A stretch of DNA of 64,000 nucleotides, from positions 54,980 to 118,979 of the forward strand of contig NMRA01000675.1 in NCBI GenBank assembly GCA_002633005.1. Direction: 5' to 3'. Below the pieces are notes generated by a model. The model made no database searches, was not told the origin of the DNA, and saw only the letters and a list, made by a program, of their open reading frames with translations. Below are positions 9,830-22,000 of the stretch, piece after piece. Position 1 is the stretch's first letter. Every line of letters starts with the position of its first letter. Both the position numbers and the translations under genes were made by a program. The stretch is from Phoronis australis. Taxonomy: Eukaryota > Phoronida > Phoronidae.

Positions 9830-12800
9830 AGTACATCTCTCTCACTGTACTCTGACTGTACTAGAAGTTAGTGTTTCAACAAGGTTATTGTAAATGCACA
9901 TTTAATCGCAGCTTTTCAAAGATTTTTTTTCAAATCGGAGTGCTCGTTTTCTTAGAATCTTAAGTGCAAGTACCAAGTGGCATAAACCAAGCTCCTCGTA
10001 ACAATTCCGCCTTAAGGTGTCCGTAAAGACCAAGTGAACGTGTATTTTTCTTGTCTTCATTATCATTTTACGATCAAATGTAATTTCCAATCAAATGTGC
10101 AGCCCTTATTTTATTTTAACAGTGCAAGATAAGGAATTGCATAACTTCCGAATAATTAGTAGCATGAAGTGAGCTTTTTTGCATCTTCATTTCTCAATTC
10201 TAGATCAAAATATGGAAAAACAAAACGCCCTTCCCTTTCATTCCATTTATCAACTTCACAAAATAAATTTAGTCACGTTTCCCTACATGAAAACTAATGC
10301 AGTATGGCATTGAGATTCTCTAACGGTTTTACAAACAACGCGCATACACAAATGGTTAATTCGCGAAAAGTTCATGATTTTATGAGTTTTTATAAAGTTG
10401 ATGGAATGATCTGATTAAAAACACTGACTGGAAAGAGCATTCTTTCAATATGTGCATCTTTTACAAATATCTATTCTTATACGAGAAATTCCATTGAGAA
10501 CGCTTGTATAATAGCCTAGTTTAATACGTACCAAAATGATCAAACTCATCATAAACTTCATCTCTCCGTTGCTTAATGTGTTATTGTGCAGTGCGTGAAC
10601 TGTAAAAACGACTGGTTTGCCGTAGACACCGATCAGCCTTTTATAGCCAACGATTGCACTGTGTTAACCAACACCTGCCGAGTAACATTCTCATGGTCAT
10701 GCCTTTTGGCTGCGACAATTAATAATTTCTGTTTCCCTATGATGTATATTGAAAATGTATTGGGCAGGGAGCACATTGTAATGCTCATAAAACATCAATA
10801 AAATATTAAATCATAGGTACATTTATATCGCCAGAGTTTATTGAATCGTAAGCCATGTGTGGATTACTTAAAAGGATAATTTTTTGACTACTGTAAAAGA
10901 AATATGTATTCTACAAAAATGGTAATATTTTAATTTTAACAATAGATGGATTCCTGTAAATCTTTTATTTGCTGATTAACGTATATTTCTTGAGAGGCCG
11001 AGGAGTGAGTTTAAGTGCACTTATGTAAGAAGTCTTAATGTTCTAATATTGTATGTAGCAGATGTCTACATGAAGGAATACACAGATCTTTGTTTTTATG
11101 CTAATATGTTGTACTACTTTTCATATGTGCCCTTTTTGTGCACTAGTTCTTTGTATTTCTTATCTCTGAACTGCTAATTGCCTTTTCTAATTAAAGTAGA
11201 ACTTAGACGCATCCTCAGATTTCACATCAAACGTTAAAACCGTATTTGTGTACTCCTTTGCGTGATTGCTCAAAAAGAAAATAATACCAAATTTTTAAAA
11301 GCAAGATATGTAGACTATGCTACTTACATGTACAAGCAAATCAAGTTACATAAATTAAGTACTGAGTAAAATTTTCAAGACTTAGCCATCTGGTCATGTT
11401 TCCGGCATTTTTTCAGCCAATCGTTGATGAGATCATTGGACTATTATATTTAAAAGCTGAATTATGAAGATAAATGAGAGTTACCCTAATAAAAGGCGTA
11501 TTGCTGTCTGGAACGCAAAATATAGATAACTGGTTATGTAATCGAGATTTACGTTTTGCAATGAGCTCAACTTAACAAAATAATTTTTCACTAAGCAACA
11601 TGTGCATTATCTTTTCGCATTTTTCCATTGCAAAAGAAATTCAGCTGCACACGTTTGCTTAAGGATACAACTTCAAATGTGGTATATTCAGTAATAAGCC
11701 AAGCAAATGAACTTGCTTTGCCATTTAAACATTACTTTCAGCTGTGTCTTGCAATCTGTGCTGAATTTTCCAGAAATGGGATTCATTATACATATGCTAC
11801 AGTCGTTGTGACGATGAACCAAGACAAGGCAGAGTTCGTCAGACAGATAATTAAGCTTCGTCACAACTCGAAATTAAAACAGAGGGCATTCTTATCAATT
11901 AGTTTTCTCAACGATAAAAATAGAACCGATTGCTTCTTTTATTTGGCTGTTGGTTTCGACCAAATAGTCATTATTTTATACCCGTAGTCGCAACACACTC
12001 AGACATCTGTTAAGATTCCTTAAGCTAGTCATATGTTCTGCAGAAACTAATTGTAACACTAAATTAGCCCAGCAAAGTAAACAGTAGGAGTTATTAACAT
12101 TTGTATGAGTATTCATTTAGGTACACAGTTCAATTAATACATGTATGTGTTCAAGTGGGATGGGGCCCAAAAAATCGAATATGAATTATGTACCAAACGG
12201 AAGCCCTTGAGAAGCTCTATAACATAGCAAAAGCCTACGAACACCTTATTGGTGGAATTCCTTTTTCTTGAGGGTAACACTTTAGTAGTAACTTTATTTT
12301 CATGATATAATAAATTAGCTGAGATGGGAAATAAATTTGCATAAAATGAGGGAAAGTAAGATAAGAATTCATTAGTATTTAGAGCCGATAACATTTGTTG
12401 TAGCAATTGTCACTGATTTAGCTGCGTGTTGCATGGTTTCATTTAGTCAGTACTATAATGAAGACTGGGATTTAGTTTTGTATTTCGGTATTTTTAATTT
12501 TTTATTTTATAAAGAACAAAAATGCAAAAAAGACATGTGAGATGAAAAATGTAAACCATTCTCACTCTTAAAATACACACGCAAGCACTCACGAACCACG
12601 CACGCACACACCCACGAGCGCACATACACATCCGCCCCCTTCAACATGCCCACCCACTTTAGATATGATGTTGTCAGGAAAAATATGGTTAACCAGTTTC
12701 TCCAGGTTGCCTTCTATTCATCTAAATTTCCAATATTTAATAAAATTCTTCTTTGAATATTAAAACTCTCCTTCGAATATCTTAAGAAAATGACAGAAAC

Positions 12801-12885
12801 TGGGGCACCACCTAGAAACGTAAATTAAATGTTTTAATTGCAAAGGAATCCAATTTAAAACTTTATTTTCTCTACTTGTGGGCAA
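9830..12885. other. AT-rich sequence without recognisable gene
   Basis: No domain motif seen on either strand. The 119-aa ORF at 11628-11987 and the 71-aa ORF at 10586-10801 are unrecognised. A CA-rich stretch (ACGCACGCACACACCCACG) sits at 12585-12650. Upstream exons of the Ig/TSP1 gene would be expected here but were not identified. Confidence 0.45.
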
Positions 12886-12889
12886 GCCA

Positions 12890-13840
12890 AAAATCATTGT
12901 TTTTGTCAATAATCAAATAGATACTTTTTTCGACAACACCCAGTTGGTAATTCTTCTATCAATATTTTTATACTATTATGTTTATAAAGGAAGTGATTTA
13001 CTGTTTCAGTTTGTGACTGGTAGAACTTACATACATCTCATATTTCACAGTCCACAAAAAGAGTATTCTTTGTAATAGTTTAAACTGCAGTGTACACAAC
13101 TTGAAATCGAAAGTAGTTTTAAAAGACAACGAATATGTATTTTTCCGACATCACTCCCAAAGTTATAACCTTCTCCTTGAAATCCTTTTTGGGCGATAAA
13201 CATTTTTGTTCTGGTAAATATTTTCATATACCATTTTACATATTGTTGTGCAGTTTAAAATTACAGATATTAAAAGGTATTAGTGGTCCATTTATCTTAA
13301 TTAAGTACATTTGTAATGGTGTTCTCGGAAGCCACCTAATAGACTCAATTAGCGAACAATATTCCAAAAAGTATGCATATTAGAGATCTTTTTAAATTCA
13401 GTATATGAGTAAAACCTGTTATTTTCATCAAGTAGATCATTAATAAAAAGAACCACCACTTGCATACCTGCTAGTATTTCATCATTATGCCATAAATTTG
13501 TCGAGAGTAAATCATTCGCATCTTTATAGGGCTGTTTACGTATGAAAAAGGAACAGTTACTTAGAACTTCGTTCCAGAAAGAATTGGCTACTTCAGTATG
13601 ATTTTTAATATAATCATTTCCAAAATTTATGATATTTGACTTTGCAATCCCCGTTTCTAATTCAAATAGTTTCAATCGTTTTGATTCAGAAGTGAGTAGT
13701 CTTTTTATCCATTAAATTTTTAAAGCCATGTTAAAAATTATATTCGTCATTTTTACTCCCCCTTCCTCATCAGTTTTAATTAATACATCTCTGTTCACTT
13801 TCTCAACATTGTTATTCCAAATAAACTAAATTTTTTTGAG
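12890..13840 (-). pseudogene. LINE retrotransposon ORF2 3' remnant
   Basis: Minus-strand frames carry, in order, EEGGVKMTNI and ALKI-x-WIKRLL, then SFWNEVLSNC, LLSTNLWHNDEI, VLFINDLLDENNRFYSY, FKTTFDFKLC and LLQRIL, then CKFYQSQTETVNHF. This is the order of the region C-terminal to the reverse transcriptase in animal LINEs (CR1/L2-like). Several frameshifts and stops break it. Plus-strand ORFs over this interval are shadows. Confidence 0.7.
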
Positions 13841-13849
13841 TTTAATTCA

Positions 13850-15795
13850 AAACTGTGTTGTATTATCATTGTGGTCAAACATAGATGAAACATGCCATAT
13901 GCAACATAAAACTTTTAAACTTTTAGTGAAACCCTAGAAAATTTTTCCACGAAGTACAGCATACATGTAGAACCTAATGATATATGATTGTGGCAGACTC
14001 ACTAAAATATCAAGCAACATTAAATAAACTAAAGGATTTAACTTAAGAAATTATATATATTTTTAAAGTAAATATTCCGCAAAAGTTGATATTATACCAA
14101 TTGGCCAATAATTAGGTCATACGACCATGGATCAACAACACCACTGATATAAATGTTCAAAATAAAATCTCAATGTTGCTGTTCCAGGCTTATAAATTGT
14201 GGTTTCGTTTTTGTTTTGTACTTATTTAAGAAATTTTCATCAAAATATTTAAAATACTATTTTTGAGTCCTTCTCATGCACAAATGTAACAAGATAAACA
14301 GCCGCATGCTTAGCACCAGTGAGCTGATAAAGTTCTTAAGAAGCGTTAGCAGAGCTCAGTGACTAGGCGCCGTCCAAGCTCGTTTCACACATATACAACC
14401 CTGTACAATTCAATCACGGTTGTCTTCCGTTCCTAGTCCATTTACTACAGAATGGCTATCTTGCCAGACTTGAGCTCATGCGAAGAACACAAACCTCACA
14501 CAAGCTCACGACAGAACGCACTCGGCAACTGCAGAGTCCATGTTGTGGACCTCAGAGCTAACCATGCCACGTCCGCGCCTGAGTGTCCCCCAGAAGCAAT
14601 TGCCTTAACACGCACTCAGTCCGGGAAAAACAACCGAAAGTTCGACGTCACGTCCAACAAAGTTTGAATGCTTTATTTGGCAACGACACCTGCACCTGAA
14701 TACACAATAGCAGGGAATGTACGCGGAAACGCCAACACCGCCAGCTGGCGCTATCAGTCGAGACAATAAAACAAGCTTAGCATAACTACAGATATACCAC
14801 TAATAAGCCAATGAAGGCAAGTACAGACTAATTCAAACTATCAATACAACAACAACAAAACGATAAGCAGAGTACTGTCGCAACCACTATAACACAACGA
14901 AGGTAAAGTGACACTTATTGCATGACACAAATCTCTCACTACTTACATGTATATCTAAAGAACTGTTAAAGTAAATGCATGCTCATATAAAGTTGTCTGT
15001 TCAATGCACCCCCAATACACAGCAACAAAAAAGATATCCCCCACCAAAACGACTAAGTAAATGTTTCGTTAGTTAAATGTAACTTCATACTTGATGCAGC
15101 TATCAACGAAACAATTTTTGTTCTACAGTGGATATTTTTGCAATTATTGCGACCTAAGTCTTTCTTTGTGTTTGCTTATACCTACATGTACATGTACCTT
15201 CTAGTATTTTGAATATATGCGAAATTATTGTTTTATCGTGTATTGCCAATTTAGTAAGGATATAATTCTCAGTAACAATACTAACTGAAGACATTCATGT
15301 GATATCCGAAGACAGTCTTCTTTAAAATTGGTGTGGGAAGTTCCGTTTTCTACACTATCGGTCATAGATACGTTATGGTAGCAACAACCTTAGTTTGCAG
15401 TAGGACATTTTAAAGCATTCTAGTAGTTTCCAATATATCAGTGATTGACAGGTATCAGTTGTCCGGAACATTGTAGAGCCTAGTGATTGTTTATAAAATG
15501 ATTGTGTCCGTCCAGAAAAGTTCAGCGCTTGAGTTTAAAATTCAACACTGAGACCTCAACAGTGGTGAAATTTGCTTTTGCACAAAACGACACTACTCAA
15601 ACTGGTTTACATGAGATCTTTATCGCCACCTGTTGTTCAAGCAAAAACTAGTCTGGGAAGTAATAGAGTTGAAGTGTTCCCGAGAGGATGTAGGATCAAA
15701 GAAGACAAAAATGGCAATTTACTGGAAGAGGGGAGCTCGGCTAACTGCGGACGTTGTAAAAATTAGCTTCCCAGCGAAAAATCAAAAAATGACAA
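13850..15795. other. Intergenic sequence, no recognised gene
   Basis: A GC-richer block at 14320-14770 interrupts AT-rich sequence and holds a 71-aa ORF with no known motif; its sharp borders suggest an inserted element such as a solo LTR, but no terminal repeats or target duplication could be defined. Confidence 0.4.
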
Positions 15796-15802
15796 GACGC
15801 AC

Positions 15803-16065
15803 TCAAGAAAAGTCACGTGGCCTTATTTTCATCTCCGATTCTTTCATCGAGTAGAAGTAGCCGTGAAGCGTCGTCCACAATGTTCCTTCACTTGGCAAGT
15901 CATCACTGTAATATCCTCTCAGATACAATCCGTTCAAATTCGCTTCGAAACACTCATCGTACCACCAGCCGCCGTGAAAGTAGTGCGCACAGCTTTCCTC
16001 ATCGTTATCGTTATCATTGTCAATTGTTGAAAAATTACATCCGCCGTGATACGTCAGTGAATCAC
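15803..16065 (-). CDS. Exon 5: fibrinogen domain C-terminal part and stop
   Basis: Residues 239-325: [15 protein letters not shown], an acidic Asp/Asn run matching the calcium-binding loop, [26 protein letters not shown] and [11 protein letters not shown] before TGA. The acceptor is TTTCCAG. The last disulfide pair of the fold is present. No clear poly(A) signal was found just downstream. Confidence 0.9.
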
Positions 16066-19000
16066 CTGGAAACCAAGCACATGTTTCATAAACGTGTTTA
16101 CAAGTATGGTCGTAGGTTAGAGAGCTGCAAGCACCTTACTGCAAACGTGACGGTGGGAAATGTTATATATAACTTTCGGTGTAAAAAAACACATTTGATT
16201 CTAGGTTTCAACTCATTTTGAGATCCGCAAAAACCAACAGCGATGTACGACTGTATTATTTTCAGCCAAAGTTTCACAAGGCAAGGCTTCAAATACCATG
16301 ACTTGGGTAAAAACAATGAGATAAATATAACCATATATAGCTCACTGGGTAAAAACGTCTCGTCTGGTATTTTTTTGAAAACGTAAACAACTAAAAGTAT
16401 CGCTCCACCGACAAACATGGATCAGAACCAAGGCACGACATTACATCAGGCATAATTTAGATACATCGAGATGCCCCTCACAAACTATACTGATATAATA
16501 TATGTGTGGTAGAGGAGATGCAGTCACAGTAATGTAGCTAGTCACAATCTGAACTGTACTGTGCCGATAAATATCGATCAGATACGACCAATGTACATGT
16601 AACAACCTTAGATCAAACGGACCTCACAATCAATTCGGATGCATGCCACATATCATTGGGTTCGTTTTGACGAGTTTTAATTACGCAGAAAAAGCTGTTG
16701 ATTTCAAGTACAAATACTATGAACAGCAAGACATCCTGGGCTTTGGCGCCTCACTGTTCATGGTATCAAAGTTATCTCAAGCCTTATTCAGTGGCTTCCA
16801 TTCTAACTCGTATATTAAGAAAACTAAGCTTTGTCAACCACTAAAAGTGAAAGAAAAAATATCAGGGAATACAAAAATATGTTATATATTTATGTACCAT
16901 TATTATTATGTTTTGTAAAAACATAGAATTGGTATTCGTCTTTGTTGCGTTACGCAAAAACAGTTACGTCATGTATCCCATGAACGGCGTTCCGCTCATG
17001 GGATGTATGATATTGCAGTTGGATGTAAACAGTAATTGCATAGATATCAGGTCCCCAGTATCTCAGTGGTAAGAGCACTAGACCGGCTAATTAGAAACCT
17101 GTTGGTCGATTCCCAGTTGGGGTTCCTGATTTTTCTATGTTTATTTGATGTACATATACATGTAGTTCATTGTTACACACGCCACTGACGCGAAACCAAG
17201 TAACAAATGGATAACAGAAATCGAGTCGGTGGTTAAAGCACGTCATTAGCATGAGATCGAAACAGCGAAATGCCGAATTATCTAGCTAATTAAAGAAATT
17301 AGATGATGGCTTATCTCTTCTCACATCTTTCTGTGTTCGTAACCAAAGAGTGACAGAGGCGTGTGTCAACTCGGAGCATTCGTTTTCAGCGGTCGTATGC
17401 TAGTAGAGGCAAAACTCAATCAGGATCAAAGCTAGGTTTTGTCTTTGTTTTTCCTGGAACCGTGCTATCATGTGTACACCTCGTCGATTCAACATTATGG
17501 CGACTCGGTAAATGAACGGACTGAGGGTACAAACGAATCTGCTATGCACCTGGCGAGAGATTCGATTTGGGTGACAACCCTGTAACCTTTGACGTCAGAT
17601 AAGTAGTAGACAAATTTCCATGCAGTTGTGCGGTTCTAAGGAGGTTCTGCTATTTTTTTTTCTCTCTACACGGTAAGTTTTTCATATTGGGAGTTCCTCA
17701 AGAATGAAGACAAAGTATTTTGATAGACATATCGGAATAAATGTAAAAATGGACAATTTTTGTGAGTAAGGTTTGAGATATCATAAAGTTAGCAGTTTAC
17801 AGCATGTAGATGGCCAGGCACACAGCAACCACTCACATTTTATTGCTGCAGGAAATCAATGATACTTGTACGCAATGACTTAATAGCAGAACATTTTTGC
17901 ATGATTTCCATCATTAATAGTGGCTCTGTTTTGACTCCGGTCGAAATGCCACGCAAAACGTGACTGAGTTGGATACCACCGGGCGGAGTGATATCATCCG
18001 AGCATGCACCGAGTGTGCGAACTAGAACAACTCTAAAACTAAACTTTGCCCAGAGGTAAACGGAAATCCGACTTACGAGAGTTGCATTACACACGGAAAA
18101 ATGACATCGCTGGGAAAGAGTGGCGTCGAATGTTTGACTCTTCAAAACAAACTGAGCCTTGAAATAAGGCGAGTGAATGGTTCTTGCTTTCTTCAAGTAT
18201 CTTTGCTAATGGAGCTCAACCTGTTTTGGCTTAATTGCAAATTCATTCTTTTTAGGCCATTTCCACCCTCAGAAGCAGCGCTCAATATATCTTTAACAAG
18301 AAATAATAATGTCTTAAAGGTTATGGGTCCAAACCATTGATAACCTGCAAAGTTTGTCTTCATCTGGATGTTACAGTTAAAGTGCAAAATAGTATGTATG
18401 ATAAAACTGTTAAAATGTTGAGTCGTTTTTGTTTTGGGGGGCATGTGGTATCATAGGCTTTCAGATTCTTCCAACAATTTGTCCAATAATTTTTTGTAAT
18501 GATGAAGGGTAAATGGTTTAACAACTCTAACTATCACACACATTTTGGCTGCCTTGAGATGTTTGGCTGTATAGTTTTATCTGTACGTCATGCCAACTTG
18601 GCAGGGCGTAGACGCAAGACTGACGTCGAGTAAATTTAGAAGTATGATGACGTGCTTCGGTTGTAATTCATGACGATGTCTCGGAAAGAATTGCATGATC
18701 TTGTTAGTGCATTGCGCCTAAGAAGACGGTACCCGGTTGCGAGAATTCCAAACGAATTTCATGTACAACCAAGACTTAACGGAAGTACTGCCTACATGCT
18801 CACCTGCCGTGCTATTGCTGTAATAAGCACCCAGTGTCAATCTGTACTTCTCCGATTCGCCCGTTATATAAAATGACCTATACAACGAAAAGTATTTGGT
18901 GTTGTTGAAATCCTCCAAGTCGACACGTAGCTCGAATACTGTTGGACGATCGACAATGTTACGTATATTATCGTTACCTGTGAAACGAAGTGGGACAGAA

Positions 19001-22000
19001 TCAGGCTTACAGCCAAATGCAACGTTCCTGATTTCAAAGAACAAATTATCTTACCTTACCACGTTTTATGACCTTGGACCACTGACCTTCGTGTCTTCCG
19101 AAACTTAGTTAGTCATCCTTGGATAAACACCAATAATTCAAAGAAAAGTAAAGACCACAGTGGCGTTTATTTGCAATGGATAGGGGCATGTTTCTCCTCT
19201 GTTTTGGAACCTGTTCAACTTCTACAGCAGGGATACCTGCTGTCAGTCTGAATGTGCTCCACCAACGAATCATTCCGATGAAAGAGATTGCTGAGTAAAG
19301 AATGGGTTTGCAATGACGGCAGTAATTTAACTAATAGGGACTCATAAGGAACCCTTTCCGAATATTCAGTGGACGAATGGAAATTAAGCTCTTCAGTGAA
19401 CACACGTGAGTTAAAAGGAACATGTTCATCTGGAAACAATAACGATGAATTTCAGGTTCGTCACAAAACTCTTAAAGTCTTCACTAGATGTAATATGCAC
19501 GGATATTTCCTTACCCAACCAATATTCGCCATATGGAGACCCAAACCCTCGTTTGTAGTCCGACCAACGAAGCCTAAAATCTTGCGAGCCATCAAAACGC
19601 CTTTGAAAGACCTGTAAGAATGACAGAAATTTGATATTTTAAAATTTCGGGTTCAAGCTACATATGATTAAACACTCCAAAATTTATGTTTTCAGACTGT
19701 TCACTTGAAAGGCGAACTTGTACAGCTGTAAGACTGATGCGTCTTTACCAGACAACCAATATTTGATTCGACAGTGCTTCACGAATAGTCAGTTGTGGAT
19801 GATGCTGAAAGTATCAGAAAGGGCCACTTCGAATGAAATTAAACTTTGTTCATATATGTAGCTGGGAGCTACGCACCTACGATGCGCGTAAGGTTAGCTC
19901 ATAGCTTAAATCTGCGGCAAATTGAACCGTAAGGAGTGTATCTAGTGAGGCGGTGAATGTCTCACCCGTTTTAATTGTTTTGCTTGGTAAGCGTAAATCT
20001 CCACAGCATACGGGGGAGGTAAGCTACATGTAAGTACCTAGCCGATTACTTTTGGTAACCGGCAATAACAAACCACTCTCTGGTTAGTTGTCATGTAATA
20101 AAATTACGGTTGATGATTTATTACGAACGGAGTTTCCTGCTCAGTGAGCATTTTTCCTCGCTGCTTACAGGTAGTAATGAATTTAATTTAAAGCACGCAG
20201 CTTAGCTGGTGCCTCCCAGTCAGCAGTGGCCGTAAGAGCCAGCGAAGACGAATAATTGCTAGCCGTTTTGTTGTAAGCTCTTCCAAATCCGTGCAATCTG
20301 TCTTGGTCAGGAATAATGTGAGCCCCAGTTTCATAGCGGTAAGTGGTCAAATTCAAAAGATGATCAGATGTTTTTGAAGTTGAAACTGGGTAGGTTATCC
20401 CTTTCCGTGTATAGTTTGACACCATCTTCACATGCATTCCTTCAGGCACGGGGTCTGCTCTCACAATATCTATGTATATATCTTTAATTGATCACATGTT
20501 TATTCACTCTCTTATTCGTTGATTGTAAATGGGATATTTAACAGTGTAATTTCACCGATTTTAAGTCTTTAATTTTGTGTTAGATTTTAGACATAAGGTT
20601 GTAGGATGATGTTTTCTTGGTTTAGATATTTTTGGTTTTAATTTCGTTTGCGTTCTGCAAACGCAAATTAACCCTTGAATCCAAAATATGGTGAATATGG
20701 TCTGAATTTTGTTGAATATGGCTAGTAGTAGGTCCGGTAATATTTTCACTAAACCGTGATTCGCCTATTATCCTGAACACGTTTCAAGTATAGTCCCAAT
20801 GCTGTTCTCTGACCCTAATTAAATATGCAAACAAACATCTCGGGAGTGGGATTGTTGGTGCCTACCAGTGTCCTTCAGCTTATCTCTGCACTTGATTTCA
20901 CTGAGAAAATGCATTGTCATGTTTGAAGAACACTGTCTGAACTACACGTGAATAAAATATTGGAAATTTGGCATTTACATGTGTGCTAATGACGTCACTC
21001 CAGCTATACTGTCTGCATTCAGCGATAGTTAGGATTATACATGTCTTCTGCCGTTCTACCGTTTCAGAAGTCCTAGTCAATAGGCACGGTGGTTCAGTGT
21101 TGTCGGAAGGAGAAAGGGCGATGGATCAGAAATGAAACGGACAGGAAGGGTTGACTTAAAAATGGACCTCACGAAAGGAATGATGAAACGAAGGGAAAGT
21201 ACATAATAAAAAGAGAATTTAAAATGACTTGACTAAGGACATTGAGTCGATGGAGAAGAAGAACAGAAGTCTTCGCTAAGGATGCTGGTTCTCTTCGCCT
21301 CAATATTAATTGTAACGCTCCCGTATTCTTGATCACATGTGTTATTAATGAGCTTGTGTATATGAATATGTCGATCTCAATATGGCATGGGAAATATGCT
21401 GTAAACATTATTAAATCCAGTCAGCATGCCATATGTTGGCCACATCACGTGAGCTAATGAAAATAAGTCTGAAAAGATTTCTGCCCCTCCAAGATTCGAA
21501 CCCAGGATCTTTTGCTAACCGTGTAGATGACTTTGTCTCGATAATGCGTTGAACAGCAAAATAAAAAACAAGCTGGACGCAGACATTGCACACGATTGAT
21601 ATCTATGTTCACAGTGACAAGATAATCATAAATCTGTTACGTTTTATAATATTCAATGATGAAAACCAAATATTATTGTGAAAGCTGATTAACAGCAGTG
21701 AACAGAAACAATAAGCAAAACATACACTGCACCCCAGTACTGGCGTGGCACCTGTCCCATGCTGTTTAGGTACCAGATTTGTACTAAAAAAAGTACCGGA
21801 ATAGCACCCCCATAGCCCCATGCCGGCGCAGTACCAGTTTGGTTATGTGTCATTGTAATTTGTTCCGCATTGTGGTGACCCGGTGCCGGCTTGGCAGCAT
21901 CTCAGCACCGCCATTGATCTGGCAGCATTTCACATGTAGTGGCGTGGTGCTGGCTGGGCCGGTGCTGGCCTGGTGCCGGCTGAGTGACCGAACTGGTGGA

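Noticed and set aside
12878-13383. Plus-strand ORFs of 65-82 aa
   Set aside because: Antisense shadows of the LINE remnant, which has family motifs on the minus strand.
15817-16221. 134-aa plus-strand ORF
   Set aside because: Antisense to FReD exon 5, whose minus-strand translation carries the domain.
18670-19108. Plus-strand ORFs of 68-70 aa
   Set aside because: Antisense shadows of FReD exon 4.
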